Below, piece after piece: positions 25,358 through 35,022 of a DNA stretch of 64,000 nucleotides. The position numbers were made by a program, and so were the translations under genes. Within the stretch, counting starts at the first letter, position 1; the number at the start of each line of letters is the position of its first letter. The stretch comes from Paenibacillus solanacearum (lineage in GTDB: Bacteria > Bacillota > Bacilli > Paenibacillales > NBRC-103111), in contig NZ_CAJVAS010000010.1 in the NCBI RefSeq assembly GCF_910593845.1, positions 1 through 64,000 of the forward strand, given 5' to 3'. The notes under the pieces were generated by a model. The model ran no database searches. It had not been told where the DNA came from and was given only the letters and a program-made list of their open reading frames with translations.

Positions 25358-26119
25358 ATGCACAAGGTAGCCGTCGTTACAGGCGGGGCGCAAGGCATCG
25401 GGAAAGCCATTGCGCTGGAATTCATCAAGGCCGGCTATGCGGTAGCCGTTGCCGATACTGATATAGAAGCGGGCAGCGAGCTGACCCGGGACATTCGCGA
25501 TCTGGGCGGTACGGGACTGTTCGCGCCGTGTCACATCGGAAAAACCGATGAAACAGAGCGATTCTTCAAGCTCGTGCTGGAAGATTTCGGACGAATCGAC
25601 GTACTGATCAATAACGCCGGCATCGGACGGGGCGGCTCCATGCTCGAATTGCCGCTGGAGCGGTTCGAGCAAGTGCTGAACGTCAATCTGCGCGGCACGT
25701 TCCACGCATCGCAGCTGGCCGCCAGGGCGATGACGCAGCAAGGCGGAGGCGCGATCGTCAATATGGCGTCGACGCGCGCCTTCATGTCGGAGGCGGACAC
25801 CGAAGCCTACGCCGCAAGCAAAGGCGGGATCGTCGCTCTGACGCATGCGATGGCGGTAAGTCTCGGCCCCTACGGAATCCGGGTCAACGCGATCAGCCCC
25901 GGCTGGATCGAGACGCGGGACTGGCAGAAGACGGCCAACCGGCAGAAGCCCATTCATTCCGAGCAGGACCGTCTGCAGCATCCGGCCGGCCGCGTCGGCA
26001 CGCCGCACGACATCGCCTCCGCCTGCCTGTATCTGGCAAGCAGCAAGGCCGGCTTCATCACCGGGCAAAACTGGGTCATCGACGGAGGCATGACCGTAAA
26101 AATGATCTACGAGGAATAA
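25358..26119 (+). CDS. Short-chain dehydrogenase/reductase (glucose-dehydrogenase-like)
   Basis: A Rossmann-fold NAD(P)-dependent oxidoreductase. Seen: the coenzyme loop TGGAQGIGKAIA near residue 10, NNAGIGRGGS, the catalytic Ser in NMASTRAF, and YAASKGG (Tyr and Lys), followed by PGWIET and the C-terminal GQNWVIDGGMTVKM. Length 253 aa is standard. The ATG at 25358 with GGGGAGGT upstream was chosen; earlier in-frame starts would add non-SDR sequence. The substrate cannot be deduced. It is followed 31 bp later by an EamA transporter, suggesting a two-gene unit. Confidence 0.9.
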   Translation: MHKVAVVTGGAQGIGKAIALEFIKAGYAVAVADTDIEAGSELTRDIRDLGGTGLFAPCHIGKTDETERFFKLVLEDFGRIDVLINNAGIGRGGSMLELPLERFEQVLNVNLRGTFHASQLAARAMTQQGGGAIVNMASTRAFMSEADTEAYAASKGGIVALTHAMAVSLGPYGIRVNAISPGWIETRDWQKTANRQKPIHSEQDRLQHPAGRVGTPHDIASACLYLASSKAGFITGQNWVIDGGMTVKMIYEE

Positions 26120-26150
26120 CGATTACAATCGCAGCAAGGAGATATGCATC

Positions 26151-27128
26151 ATGTGGTTTCTATATGCCGTTGCCGCAGCCGTGTGCTTCGGCCTTCGGGG
26201 GATTTTGTATCAATGGACGTCACAGCGGCCGATTCAGCGCAACCTGCTGCTGTTCGGCGTTTATTTTTCGGGGCTGGCGATCGCCGCGGTGGCCGGCTTC
26301 GCGGCCGGACAAGCCTGGACATCCGCCGTATGGGTTGGCGTGCTGATGGGCTTGTTCTCATTCGTCTCCAACGCCGCCATGTATAAGGGCTTTGCCGTCG
26401 GCAAAGCTTCGCTCGTGGCGATGTTTACGGCGCTTCCGCCGGTCGTCGTCGCCGTGCTGGCTTATGGGTTATGGGGAGAAAAGCTGAATATATGGCAATT
26501 CGGGGCATTCATCGTCATCATGGGCGGTGTTCTCATGATCCGCTACTCCAGCGACCTGTCCTTAAAGCATCTGCAAGGCGCCGGCTGGGGCGTGCTGACG
26601 ATGCTGTTCTTCGGCTTCACCGACTTGTCATCCAAGGCATCGACCTTGCTGGGCGCTCCGCCCCTGCCTACGCTCGTCGTCATGTACGCAACCGGCACGC
26701 TGCTGTTCGGCTTGTCATGGGCCGCGGACATAGCCCGCGAGCGTCAGGCCCGAGCACAGCTGCGGCAGACCGTGCAAGAAACGGCGGCCGGCGCGGAATC
26801 GCCAGCCGCCGCCGGTACGGAGAGCTCCGGGCGGCAAGAGCCATCCGTCTCCCCGGCTCCCGAAACCGTCCCGGCTCCCCGCTGGTCCGCCAAAAGAACG
26901 TTCCTGTGGGGCATGTTCGTCGGCATCTCGAACATTTGCGGCATGATGCTCATCCTGCCCGCATTCAAGCTCGGCGTGACCGGCCTGGTCTCCGCGGTCA
27001 TTGCCATGAACGTCGTCATCGTGCTGCTCTATGCGCGATTCGGGCTGAAAGAAAAATTCAGCCGCCTGGAAACAGGCGGCCTCGTGTGTGCCATCGTCGG
27101 CATTCTGATTTTGCGCCTCGCGGCGTAG
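26151..27128 (+). CDS. EamA/DMT-family transporter with variable loop
   Basis: Ten-helix drug/metabolite-type transporter, two EamA halves. The first half contains GLRGILYQWTSQ, LLFGVYFSGLAI and YKGFAVGKASLVAMFTALPP. The second half starts after a hydrophilic Ala/Pro/Glu-rich loop at about residues 195-245, longer than usual for the family, and ends GLVCAIVGILILRLAA. AAGGAGAT precedes the ATG. The substrate is unknown; EamA proteins export amino acids, sugars or drugs. It is downstream of the SDR gene. Confidence 0.85.
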   Translation: MWFLYAVAAAVCFGLRGILYQWTSQRPIQRNLLLFGVYFSGLAIAAVAGFAAGQAWTSAVWVGVLMGLFSFVSNAAMYKGFAVGKASLVAMFTALPPVVVAVLAYGLWGEKLNIWQFGAFIVIMGGVLMIRYSSDLSLKHLQGAGWGVLTMLFFGFTDLSSKASTLLGAPPLPTLVVMYATGTLLFGLSWAADIARERQARAQLRQTVQETAAGAESPAAAGTESSGRQEPSVSPAPETVPAPRWSAKRTFLWGMFVGISNICGMMLILPAFKLGVTGLVSAVIAMNVVIVLLYARFGLKEKFSRLETGGLVCAIVGILILRLAA

Positions 27129-27191
27129 AAGTTCAAGGAGCCGCATCTCTCCGTTCTCCGGCATGCCTGAGAGATTGCGAGGTCCCCGCTT

Positions 27192-30100
27192 CTACCCGAT
27201 CCGCATGACCGAAGGAACGGGGAAGCGGCGCCGGTACGCTTCCAGCACGTGCTGATGGCAGGTGAACAGCAGCAGTTGATGGCGTTCGCCGATCGTCTGC
27301 AGCAGTTCCATGCCGCGCTCCAGGCGGTCATCGTCGAAATTGACGAACAGGTCGTCGATCACGAGCGGAAGCCGGATGCCGGACACCGCATATTCGTCGG
27401 CAAGCGCGAAACGGATGCACAAATACATTTGCTCCGCCGTTCCCCGGCTCAGCTGTTCGACGGGCAGCAGCCCGCCGCCGGCTTGCTCGGCCAGCACCCG
27501 CTGCTCGCCGAGCGGGGCGACCATGCGGGAGAACCGTCCGCCGGTCACCATTGCAAAATAATCGGAAGCCCTCCTCATGACGGAGGGCTGTTTTTCATGC
27601 TCATACAGCCGTTTGGTCTGGTTGAACAGCGTGCCGCACATGGCGAGCACCCCCCACCGCTTCACAAGCTGCAGCAGCTCCGCTCGGCGTTCCTCGACCC
27701 GCTGCAGCTTCTCCGCGTGATCGCCGCCCGCTTCCAGCCGTTCGAGCTCATACTTGCGCCGGACGAGCTGCTCCCTGCAGCCTTCCAGCTGCGCCTGAAG
27801 CGCCGTCATCTCTTGTTCGACCCGCGACAGCTCCGCTTGCAGCTGTTCCTCGTCCATATGCTGCAGCTGCTCGTCCAGACGCGCCAGCTGCGCCTCGCCG
27901 ACAAGCGTGACCAGCGCCAGCTCGTCCTCGCGCAGCTCGGCGAGCAGCGTCTTCCACCGCTCCGCCTGCCGCTGCAGCCGCCGCAGCGTCTCCGCGCTGT
28001 CCGCGCCGGCCGCCTGCAGCAGCGCCTCCAGCCGCTCGCGCTGCCGCTCCTGCTGCTGCCGCACCAGCGCCGCTTGCCGCGCGTGCTCCGCCAGCTGCCG
28101 GCGCCCTTGCGCGAGCCGCTCCCGCAGCGCAAGCTGGCGGCCCAGCTCCGCCTGCCACGCCTTCAGCGCCGCAACCGGCTCGCGCCCCGCGGCGACGCCG
28201 AGCTTCGCGGCGACCGCCGCCTCGAAGCCGCTGGCCTCGCGCTGCAGCGCCTCGCGGGCCGCAGCGTGGCGGCGCAGCTGCTGCAGCTGGCGCTGCGCCT
28301 GCTCGGCCAGCTGCAGCAGCGCCAGCGCCGCGTCGGGGCTCGCCGCCTCCGGCAGCGCCAGCTCGCGCAGCCACGCGGCCCAGCGCCGGCGCAGCGGCTC
28401 GGCGGCCGCCGCGTGGCGCTCGCGCTGTGCGCGCAGCGCAGCGAGCCGCTCCGCGGCGCGGCGGCGCTCGCCGTGCTGCGCTTCGCGCGCGCGCAGCTGC
28501 CGCTCGAGGGCGTCGAGCCCCGGCTCGATACCCTCAAGCGGCGGCGATGCTTCGCGGGCGGCTGCCGCTTCGGCGGCGCCGGCGGGCGCGCCGAGCCGCG
28601 GGAGGCGGCGCAATGCCGCCGTCAGCGCGGCTTCGCGCTCGGTCGCGTGCGCCTGCTCGCGCGCCGCCGAAGGCGCTTCGCCGGCGCCGGAACGGGACCG
28701 GCCGCTGCGCCCGGACTCGCTGCGGCCCAGCAAGGTAAGCCCCGCGGAGAACACCAGCAGCAGCGCAAAGGCGACGCCAGCGGCGACGTATTCGCGCAGC
28801 GCCGCAGCCAGCAGCACGGGCAGCAGGACGGTCGAAGCGTACACGGCATACGTCAGCAGCGGCAAGACACCTTTGGCTATGCGCCGGTCCGCTCCCCTAA
28901 CGCCGGCGACCGGTTGCAGCCGCTGCCAATCGTGCTGCCGTTCTTCGGCATGCCGCGCCGCCTGCTTCGCCTCCTTCCACTCGTAGTACAGGCGACGCGT
29001 CGACGCGACCTGCTCGAGCGTCTGCCGCACATCGACTGCGTCGCTCTCTTCATCGCCGGCTGCGTCCCCTGCTCCAAGCTCCAGCGTCAGCCGGTCCGCC
29101 TCGCCCGCCAGCGTCGCCTCTTCCCGCTTGCGGGCGTTCCACTCTTCGCGGAACGCAGCAGCCTGCTCGCGCAGCATGACGAGCGACGGCAGTGCATCGA
29201 GCCGCGCCGCATCCCACCGCGGCTCGATTTGTCTTAACGTCCGCTCCAACTCGTCGGCTGCTTGCTCCGCGTCGAAGGCTGCGCGAGCAGCGCCGCGCTG
29301 CGCCTCCTCGTATGCTGCCCGCTCCTCGATCAGCCGCTCAAGCGCTTCGTGGTGGAGCAGCAGCGCCTCGCCCTCCGCCGCCTGCGCTTCCAGGCCATCC
29401 AGCTCGCGGGAAAGCTCGGCCGAGGCGAGCCCCGCCGCATCAGACAGCGCGGCAAGCCGCTCCTGCTCGGCTTCGATCGCTTCGAGACGCGTCACACCGT
29501 CCTCCGGGAACCCGCTCAGCTCCGGCAGCGCCGCCGCGTCGCGCAGCCCTTGTCGGCGGCGAAGCCAGTGCGGGCGCGCCCGGAGGCAGTGCCGGAGCCA
29601 TTCGGCCTGCCGCTCGCAAGCGGCGAGTTCGTGCTCCTGCGACTCCCGCAGCTGCCGCAGCCGCTCCGCTTCCGTGCGAAGCGCTTCATAACGCTCGGCC
29701 TCGCCGCGACTGCCGGCCAGCTCCCGCTCCGCTTCCGCCAGCTCTTGCAGCGCCTTATTAATCAGCGGTGCCCGGCCACGCGGCCGGTACAACTGTTCCA
29801 GCTCTTGCGACAGCTTCCGCTCCGCCGCGCGGAAGGCGGAGGCGCTTGTGCCAAGCCCGGCACTGTACAGAAAGCCGCTCACCTCGTCGCTCTGCAAAGT
29901 GCCCAGCTCCTGCAGCTCGGTCAGCCCGAAGGCGAACAAACTGCGGAACAGCTCCGGCGTTATGCCGGCAAGCAGCGCGGACAGCTCGCGTTCCCCGCCG
30001 GTGCTCCCGTCATCGAAGATCACGCGCACACTGCCCGCAGACGGCGCACGGCCCTTTCCGGACGAGCCGTCCGTCCGTTCGACGCGAATGCGGCGTCCCT

Positions 30101-30329
30101 CCGCATCCGTCAGCGTGATGGCGCCGCCGTAAGCCCCTCCGCCGAGAGGTGCATACCGGTCGGCGGCGCTGCGGACGGAAAATCCGAACAAAACGCCGCG
30201 AATGAACGCCAGCAGCGTGCTTTTGCCCGCTTCGTTCGGCCCGTACAGCAGAACAGCCCCCGGAGCAAGCTCCAGCTCCATATCGCGCAGCGTTCCGAAG
30301 CCGTATACATGCAGCCGCTCGATCCTCAT
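27192..30329 (-). CDS. yhaN: SMC-like coiled-coil ATPase YhaN, partner of YhaO nuclease
   Basis: A SbcC/Rad50-like ATPase probably acting with YhaO on DNA ends. Seen: Walker A GPNEAGKST near residue 30, a very long Ala/Arg/Glu/Leu-rich coiled coil, two hydrophobic helices at about 486-535 (typical of YhaN, absent from SbcC), and a C-terminal signature with QLSRGTAEQMYLCIRFALAD and Walker B PLVIDDLFVNFDDDR. Length 1045 aa. The ATG at 30327-30329 overlaps the TGA of yhaO (ATGA), so the pair is translationally coupled. The coil region is very GC-rich, producing long open frames on the opposite strand. Confidence 0.88.
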   Translation of the reverse strand: MRIERLHVYGFGTLRDMELELAPGAVLLYGPNEAGKSTLLAFIRGVLFGFSVRSAADRYAPLGGGAYGGAITLTDAEGRRIRVERTDGSSGKGRAPSAGSVRVIFDDGSTGGERELSALLAGITPELFRSLFAFGLTELQELGTLQSDEVSGFLYSAGLGTSASAFRAAERKLSQELEQLYRPRGRAPLINKALQELAEAERELAGSRGEAERYEALRTEAERLRQLRESQEHELAACERQAEWLRHCLRARPHWLRRRQGLRDAAALPELSGFPEDGVTRLEAIEAEQERLAALSDAAGLASAELSRELDGLEAQAAEGEALLLHHEALERLIEERAAYEEAQRGAARAAFDAEQAADELERTLRQIEPRWDAARLDALPSLVMLREQAAAFREEWNARKREEATLAGEADRLTLELGAGDAAGDEESDAVDVRQTLEQVASTRRLYYEWKEAKQAARHAEERQHDWQRLQPVAGVRGADRRIAKGVLPLLTYAVYASTVLLPVLLAAALREYVAAGVAFALLLVFSAGLTLLGRSESGRSGRSRSGAGEAPSAAREQAHATEREAALTAALRRLPRLGAPAGAAEAAAAREASPPLEGIEPGLDALERQLRAREAQHGERRRAAERLAALRAQRERHAAAAEPLRRRWAAWLRELALPEAASPDAALALLQLAEQAQRQLQQLRRHAAAREALQREASGFEAAVAAKLGVAAGREPVAALKAWQAELGRQLALRERLAQGRRQLAEHARQAALVRQQQERQRERLEALLQAAGADSAETLRRLQRQAERWKTLLAELREDELALVTLVGEAQLARLDEQLQHMDEEQLQAELSRVEQEMTALQAQLEGCREQLVRRKYELERLEAGGDHAEKLQRVEERRAELLQLVKRWGVLAMCGTLFNQTKRLYEHEKQPSVMRRASDYFAMVTGGRFSRMVAPLGEQRVLAEQAGGGLLPVEQLSRGTAEQMYLCIRFALADEYAVSGIRLPLVIDDLFVNFDDDRLERGMELLQTIGERHQLLLFTCHQHVLEAYRRRFPVPSVMRIG

Positions 30330-31630
30330 GCCTTCCACCCCGTCTCCGTTTTTGCCGCCTCACCTGCTGTCAGCGCATCCAGCGCAAGCTCCTCCGCCTC
30401 TCGCAGCCATTCCTCCAGCTCGTCGGCCGGGATGGAGCGAAGCAGCGAGGCGAGCTGCGGGTGGCCTGCCATAGGTGCCAGCGCTTCGGACACGAACGAG
30501 AGCATGCGCTCTTCGTCCCGCCCGGTCTCCTCCGATAGGCGCAGCAGGTCGCCCAGAAACCCGGGCTTGCCCGCCAGCTCCCCGCGATCCGCCGCTATAC
30601 CGGTTTGGTCGTCGATCGACTCGACCCATACGATGCCGTCGGTACCATGCCGCAGCTCCGACTCCCGCAGCCCGGCGGCCAGTTCTGTCCGAGACCCCGC
30701 CTGCCGCACAACGGCGTGCAGCGGCCCGCGGCCCGTCAAGACGAGGCGCACGAGCGCCGTTCGGCCTTCGGCCGCCTCCCGCGCCGCTTCGATCGCTTCT
30801 TCCAGCGCATCCATCAGTTGCTGCTCGGTCTCCAGACCGGCAATCGATACCGTACGCATAAGCCAGCGCACTTCGTCAAGCGGATGAAACGTCAAGCCCG
30901 TATCGCCGGAAGATGATACTTCCACAACATAACAGCCCCGAGCGCCGGTCTCCCGGATATGCCTCCCCTGCGCATTGCCCGGGTAGACAACCCAGGGGCG
31001 CTCCCGCATGACTTGCCGCGTATGGACGTGCCCGAGCGCCCAATAATCGACGCCGCGAACGGTCAAATCATGCAAGCTGCACGGCGCGTAATTGTCATGC
31101 TGCGGGTCGCCGTCCACATTCGTGTGCAGCATGCCGATATGATACAGCCCGTCCTCCCACGGCCGGAACCCGTGCGACAAGTTGTCCGTCACGGCGGCTC
31201 GGGCGAACGAAATGCCGGAGATGCGGCACAAGGCCTGTCCTTCCTTGTTCGTCGCCACGCGGCTCTCCACCGCTTCGCAGCCGAACACGCAGACGGTATC
31301 CGGCAGCGTGAATCGGGCCGCATATCCGTCCTGCATCGGATCGTGATTGCCGTGAATGACATATACCGGGATACCCTGTCCGGCAAGCGTTTCAAGCGCC
31401 TGCTGAAAGCGCAGCTGCGCCCGCAGTGAACGGTCCTTCGCATCGTATACGTCGCCGCTGATCAAGACAAAATCGACCCGTTCCCGCTCTGCCAGCGCTA
31501 CCAGACGGTCCAGCGCGCGAAATGTCGACTCCCTGACCTTCCCCCGCAGCGGCTCGGGAAGCTTGGACAGTCCCCGGAACGGGCTGTCCAAGTGAAGATC
31601 TGCCGTATGTAGAAACCGAAACGATACCAA
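30326..31630 (-). CDS. yhaO: Calcineurin-like DNA exonuclease YhaO (SbcD/Mre11-type)
   Basis: A metallophosphoesterase of the Mre11/SbcD group. Seen in order: FLHTADLHLDSPFRGL (DxH), LISGDVYDAKDRSL (GD), VYVIHGNHDPM (GNHD), HIGMLHTNVDG (H) and YWALGHVHTRQ (GHxH), the five metal-binding motifs; a C-terminal capping domain follows. Length 434 aa matches B. subtilis YhaO. The start is TTG, with GGAG 9 nt upstream. It ends in an ATGA overlap with yhaN. DNA repair is the inferred role. Confidence 0.9.
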   Translation of the reverse strand: MVSFRFLHTADLHLDSPFRGLSKLPEPLRGKVRESTFRALDRLVALAERERVDFVLISGDVYDAKDRSLRAQLRFQQALETLAGQGIPVYVIHGNHDPMQDGYAARFTLPDTVCVFGCEAVESRVATNKEGQALCRISGISFARAAVTDNLSHGFRPWEDGLYHIGMLHTNVDGDPQHDNYAPCSLHDLTVRGVDYWALGHVHTRQVMRERPWVVYPGNAQGRHIRETGARGCYVVEVSSSGDTGLTFHPLDEVRWLMRTVSIAGLETEQQLMDALEEAIEAAREAAEGRTALVRLVLTGRGPLHAVVRQAGSRTELAAGLRESELRHGTDGIVWVESIDDQTGIAADRGELAGKPGFLGDLLRLSEETGRDEERMLSFVSEALAPMAGHPQLASLLRSIPADELEEWLREAEELALDALTAGEAAKTETGWKA

Positions 31631-31656
31631 TCCGCAACTCTCCTTTGTGCAAAAGA

Positions 31657-31707
31657 AAGGCGGATCTCCGCGCGCTCCCGTGCGGGAACGACCAGATATT
31701 CCGCCTT
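31657..31707 (-). terminator. Terminator of the glycosyltransferase gene
   Basis: AAGGCGGA (31657-31664) pairs with TCCGCCTT (31700-31707); the minus strand then reads TTTCTTTT. It separates the glycosyltransferase gene from yhaO. Confidence 0.65.
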
Positions 31708-31732
31708 GTCTTCCAATTTTGGAAACCAGCTG

Positions 31733-32863
31733 TCAGGACTCTTTCCTGTACGTGCGATACACGCTGCGCAGCTGCTTCACCACCCGTGACATCGAGTACG
31801 TATTGAGCGCCTTATCCAGAGCAACGCGCGAGAGCTGGTAACGGTACATCGAATCGCTCGTCACCTTTTCCAGCGCAGCCGCCAGTGCGTGGACATCGTC
31901 AACCGGCACGAGCAATCCGTTAACCCCGTGCTCGATTTGCTCCGCAATGCCCCCCACATCGGTACCGACGATAGCCAGCCCGCACAGCGCCGCTTCGGCG
32001 AATACCGAGCCGAACGCTTCCGCCCGCGACGGGAGCACGAAGACGTCGAAGAACGGCATGAAATCTTCCGGATGCAGCATATAGCCATAAAATATCGTGT
32101 CGTCGTAAATGCCGAGCTCTTGCGCCAGCGCTTCCAGCTCCGGGCGAATCGGGCCGTCGCCGATCAGATGCAGTACGAAGGGATGGCCCTTGCGTTTCAG
32201 CTCCGCGCAAGCATACAGCAGCGTATCGAGTCCTTTGGCCGGCACAAGCCGGCAGACGGAGATCAGCTGCGGCACCTGGTTTTCATGATGCACCGGCCGG
32301 AACCGCTTCTCGTCGAACCCGTTCGGAATGACGCCGATCCGCTCGGGCTCCTGCACGAAATCGGACAAATAATGTTTGAACGAATTCGAGACGGTAATCA
32401 GTTGATCCGCCTGCTCCTCCAGCTCCCGGTATATCGAAGTCAGGAACGCATACTCCGGTCCGTCCTTTCTGATCTTGCCGTTGAGCATCAGCTCGCGCTC
32501 GTAGCTGGAATGGACCGTCATCAGCACCGGCGTGTCCGGAAACAGCCGCTTCATGACCAAACAAGCGATCGGATGATGCGCGTGAATGATATCATATGTC
32601 GTTTTGATCCGCATCCGGGTCCACCAAATATAATCTTTGATCGTTTGGATATATTTATCGACTACCGGGTTTCCCGCATACGCTTCCCAATCGAACGTGG
32701 AGAATCGAACCTCTTCCGTTCCTTTGCCGCGCACCCGTTTGGGCAGCGAGAACAACTCCGTTTCCCAGCCTCTCCTGTTGAACCGGTCGAGCATAAAAGG
32801 CACCATGGAAGATACGCCGCCCGGCTGTTCGGGGGGGAAAAACAACGCTTGAAGTATACGCAT
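31733..32863 (-). CDS. Glycosyltransferase family 4 (GT-B fold)
   Basis: Transfers a sugar from a nucleotide donor to an unknown acceptor. Seen: the N-terminal FFPPEQPGGVSSMVPFMLDRF, IIHAHHPIACLVMKR, VIPNGFDEKRF, SVCRLVPAKGLDTLLYA and the donor-site E-x7-E block PSRAEAFGSVFAEAALCGLAIVGTD. Length 376 aa is standard. GGAGG lies just before the ATG at 32861-32863. It stands alone, divergent from a diguanylate cyclase gene, not in a polysaccharide cluster. The acceptor (glycolipid, thiol or polymer) is not predictable here. Confidence 0.9.
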   Translation of the reverse strand: MRILQALFFPPEQPGGVSSMVPFMLDRFNRRGWETELFSLPKRVRGKGTEEVRFSTFDWEAYAGNPVVDKYIQTIKDYIWWTRMRIKTTYDIIHAHHPIACLVMKRLFPDTPVLMTVHSSYERELMLNGKIRKDGPEYAFLTSIYRELEEQADQLITVSNSFKHYLSDFVQEPERIGVIPNGFDEKRFRPVHHENQVPQLISVCRLVPAKGLDTLLYACAELKRKGHPFVLHLIGDGPIRPELEALAQELGIYDDTIFYGYMLHPEDFMPFFDVFVLPSRAEAFGSVFAEAALCGLAIVGTDVGGIAEQIEHGVNGLLVPVDDVHALAAALEKVTSDSMYRYQLSRVALDKALNTYSMSRVVKQLRSVYRTYRKES

Positions 32864-33000
32864 GATATCCTCCTTCGGTCCGATCCTATCAAACGCTGCT
32901 GCATTCGAATCGTTTAGCAATAAATTAAATGATGTCTCCACTACATCGTAACAGGTAAAAAACGCGGCGACAAGACTTCACGAAACGAATGTATGTTTGG

Positions 33001-33006
33001 TATAAT
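33001..33006 (+). promoter_or_regulatory. -10 element (TATAAT) upstream of the GGDEF gene
   Basis: A perfect TATAAT lies about 90 bp before the diguanylate cyclase start. The -35 (TTCACG at 32977-32982, 18-bp spacer) is poor, so an activator or extended element may contribute. Confidence 0.5.
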
Positions 33007-33096
33007 AGGCATATTGCATCCGCACAGGCCTGCGAATCGCGGCACGCGTATATTTCAAGGGAAGATGCGGACGGATCGGGAGGAACTCTCATTTTC

Positions 33097-34239
33097 ATGA
33101 ACAATGCCACGTTTACGGAGCTGCTGTTCGGACCGGCCGGCTCGTTTTTTATGTATTCCATGCTGATCGTGATTATCGTAATGACGCTGCTCGTCTCACT
33201 TCGACTGCTCATTACCCGGCGCAAAGTCGGGTATTTATCCATGGTCATTGCGCTGGTCATCCTGATCGTCCAGTACGGACAGCTGGTCGCCCACGCCGTG
33301 ACCCAAACCCAGAGCGATGCCGGTACATTCACCGCGCTGCTGCTCAAGCTGCTCGCTTTCGTACTGCTCAACATCGGCATCTACCAGTTGTATAACGCGA
33401 CACGCAAACGCGATATGGCCATATTCTTCCTGTTCCTGGCAGGGACCGCCGCGATCTCTCTTACGTACTGGAGCATTCCGGAATGGCTGCAGGAGAATAT
33501 GGAGCAGACCTCGCTGCTGCGGCCGCTATTCATGGAGCTGTATTTGTTTATACTGCTGTTCGTCAGCTTTCTGCTCGTCGGCCCGCGAATCGGTCAGAAC
33601 GGCAAATACCAGATCATGCTGACAGTCTATTTTGCCGCGCATATGCTGCATATGGCGAACGTGTATTTATTCGACGACAAGCAGCCTTATTTGAAGCTGT
33701 CCGAGCAGACGATTCCGTTTTTATTCCATATCGTGCTATTTTTGTTCATATTCGAACGCGTGATCGAAATTATGCAAGCGATTTATAATTCCTCCATTAC
33801 GGACGGGCTCACGAAGCTGTACAACCGCAAATATTTTTTCAGCCGGGTGACGCAGTATATCGAAGGGCGCGTCCCCGTATCCGTCATCTTCAGCGACATC
33901 GACAATTTCAAGAAGCTGAACGATACGAAGGGACACCAGACGGGCGATGCGATGCTGAAGCAGGTAGCGCAAATTATGAAGGAAGAGACCGCCGACGCCG
34001 GGTTATGCGGCAGGTACGGCGGCGAGGAGCTGGTCGTGCTGGTCACAGACCCGGACACCGACCCCGCCGAGCTGGCGGAGCGGATTCGCGCCCGGGTGGA
34101 GCGGGAGTCGATCGTGACGGTCAGCATGGGCTACAGCCGATCCAAGAAAGGAGTAACCGCCGACGAGCTGGTCAAGCAAGCAGATGAAGCGATGTACGAA
34201 GCGAAGACGAGCGGCAAGAACAAGGTCGTCGGGCTTTAG
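33097..34239 (+). CDS. Membrane-bound diguanylate cyclase (GGDEF domain)
   Basis: Predicted to make cyclic di-GMP from GTP. The first about 215 residues hold six to seven membrane helices. The C-terminal GGDEF domain shows DGLTKLYNRKYF, FSDIDNFKKLND and RYGGEELVVLV near residue 307, then KQADEAMYEAKTSGKNKV. The signature is GGEEL instead of GG(D/E)EF; the catalytic Glu is kept. No RxxD inhibitory site is seen before it. The start at ATG 33097 follows GGAGG by 13 nt, rather far. It overlaps the convergent UMP-kinase-like gene by 4 bp. Confidence 0.88.
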   Translation: MNNATFTELLFGPAGSFFMYSMLIVIIVMTLLVSLRLLITRRKVGYLSMVIALVILIVQYGQLVAHAVTQTQSDAGTFTALLLKLLAFVLLNIGIYQLYNATRKRDMAIFFLFLAGTAAISLTYWSIPEWLQENMEQTSLLRPLFMELYLFILLFVSFLLVGPRIGQNGKYQIMLTVYFAAHMLHMANVYLFDDKQPYLKLSEQTIPFLFHIVLFLFIFERVIEIMQAIYNSSITDGLTKLYNRKYFFSRVTQYIEGRVPVSVIFSDIDNFKKLNDTKGHQTGDAMLKQVAQIMKEETADAGLCGRYGGEELVVLVTDPDTDPAELAERIRARVERESIVTVSMGYSRSKKGVTADELVKQADEAMYEAKTSGKNKVVGL

Positions 34240-34976
34240 CCTTCGTAAGCAACGGGGGCGTCGCGGTAAATGCTCGTCCCTACGTGCTTGCCTTCGCATA
34301 CCGCCTTCATCGACCCGGCCTGATCGAAGTTGAACACATGAATCGGAAGCGAGTAGTCCCGCGCCAGAATAAATGCGGATTGGTCCATCACCTTCAAGTT
34401 TTTGGCAAGCACCTCGTCGTACGGGAGCGATACATATTTCCGGGCCGAATGGACCACACGCGGGTCGCCGTCGTACACGCCGTCCACGCCCTGCTTCGCT
34501 ACCAGAATCGCGCCGCTGTTCACCTCCAGCGCCCGCTGCACCGACGGGTAGTCGGTCGTCACGTACGGCTGCCCGTTTCCGCCGGCGAAGATGACGATAT
34601 ATCCTTTTTCCAGATGATGCACGGCGCGAAGGCGAATGTAAGGCTCCGCTACGGCGTTGATCGGCATGGCGGACATGACGCGCACTTCCTTGTCCGTCTT
34701 GGACTTCAGCACGCCGCGCAGCATCAGGCTGTTGATAACGGTTGCCAGCGTCCCGATATTGTCCGCTTCCGCACGCTCGATTCCCCACGCCTCACCCATA
34801 TGTCCGCGAAAAATATTGCCACCGCCGATCACGATCGACACCTCGACCCCCATGTTCACGACCGATAGTATCTCTCCGGCTATATGTTCCAGCCGGTCCG
34901 GCGCGAAACCGAACGCTTCCTCTCCTGCAACGGCGCCGCCGCTGAGCTTCACTAGCACACGCTTATAATGACTCAT
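34236..34976 (-). CDS. pyrH: UMP kinase (PyrH) homologue outside the tsf-frr cluster
   Basis: Amino-acid-kinase fold, phosphorylates UMP to UDP in the PyrH family. Seen: VLVKLSGGAVAG, VIGGGNIFRGHMGEAWGIERAEADNIGTLATVINSL, YVTTDYPSVQRALEV and LVAKQGVDGVYDGDPR. The nucleotide and UMP sites are preserved, though several usual residues differ (for example NIG in place of the usual MG in the loop). The canonical pyrH lies between tsf and frr; neither is here, so this is probably a second, diverged copy. A different kinase specificity is possible. Confidence 0.82.
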   Translation of the reverse strand: MSHYKRVLVKLSGGAVAGEEAFGFAPDRLEHIAGEILSVVNMGVEVSIVIGGGNIFRGHMGEAWGIERAEADNIGTLATVINSLMLRGVLKSKTDKEVRVMSAMPINAVAEPYIRLRAVHHLEKGYIVIFAGGNGQPYVTTDYPSVQRALEVNSGAILVAKQGVDGVYDGDPRVVHSARKYVSLPYDEVLAKNLKVMDQSAFILARDYSLPIHVFNFDQAGSMKAVCEGKHVGTSIYRDAPVAYEG

Positions 34977-35022
34977 GATTTACCTGCCTCCTCTGGAATA
35001 GGATGAGACGCGCATACAAAAA

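Noticed and set aside
27249..30887. Long + strand open frames opposite yhaN/yhaO
   Set aside because: Caused by very GC-rich codons of the Ala/Arg/Leu coiled coil; the translations are low-complexity and show no family signature.
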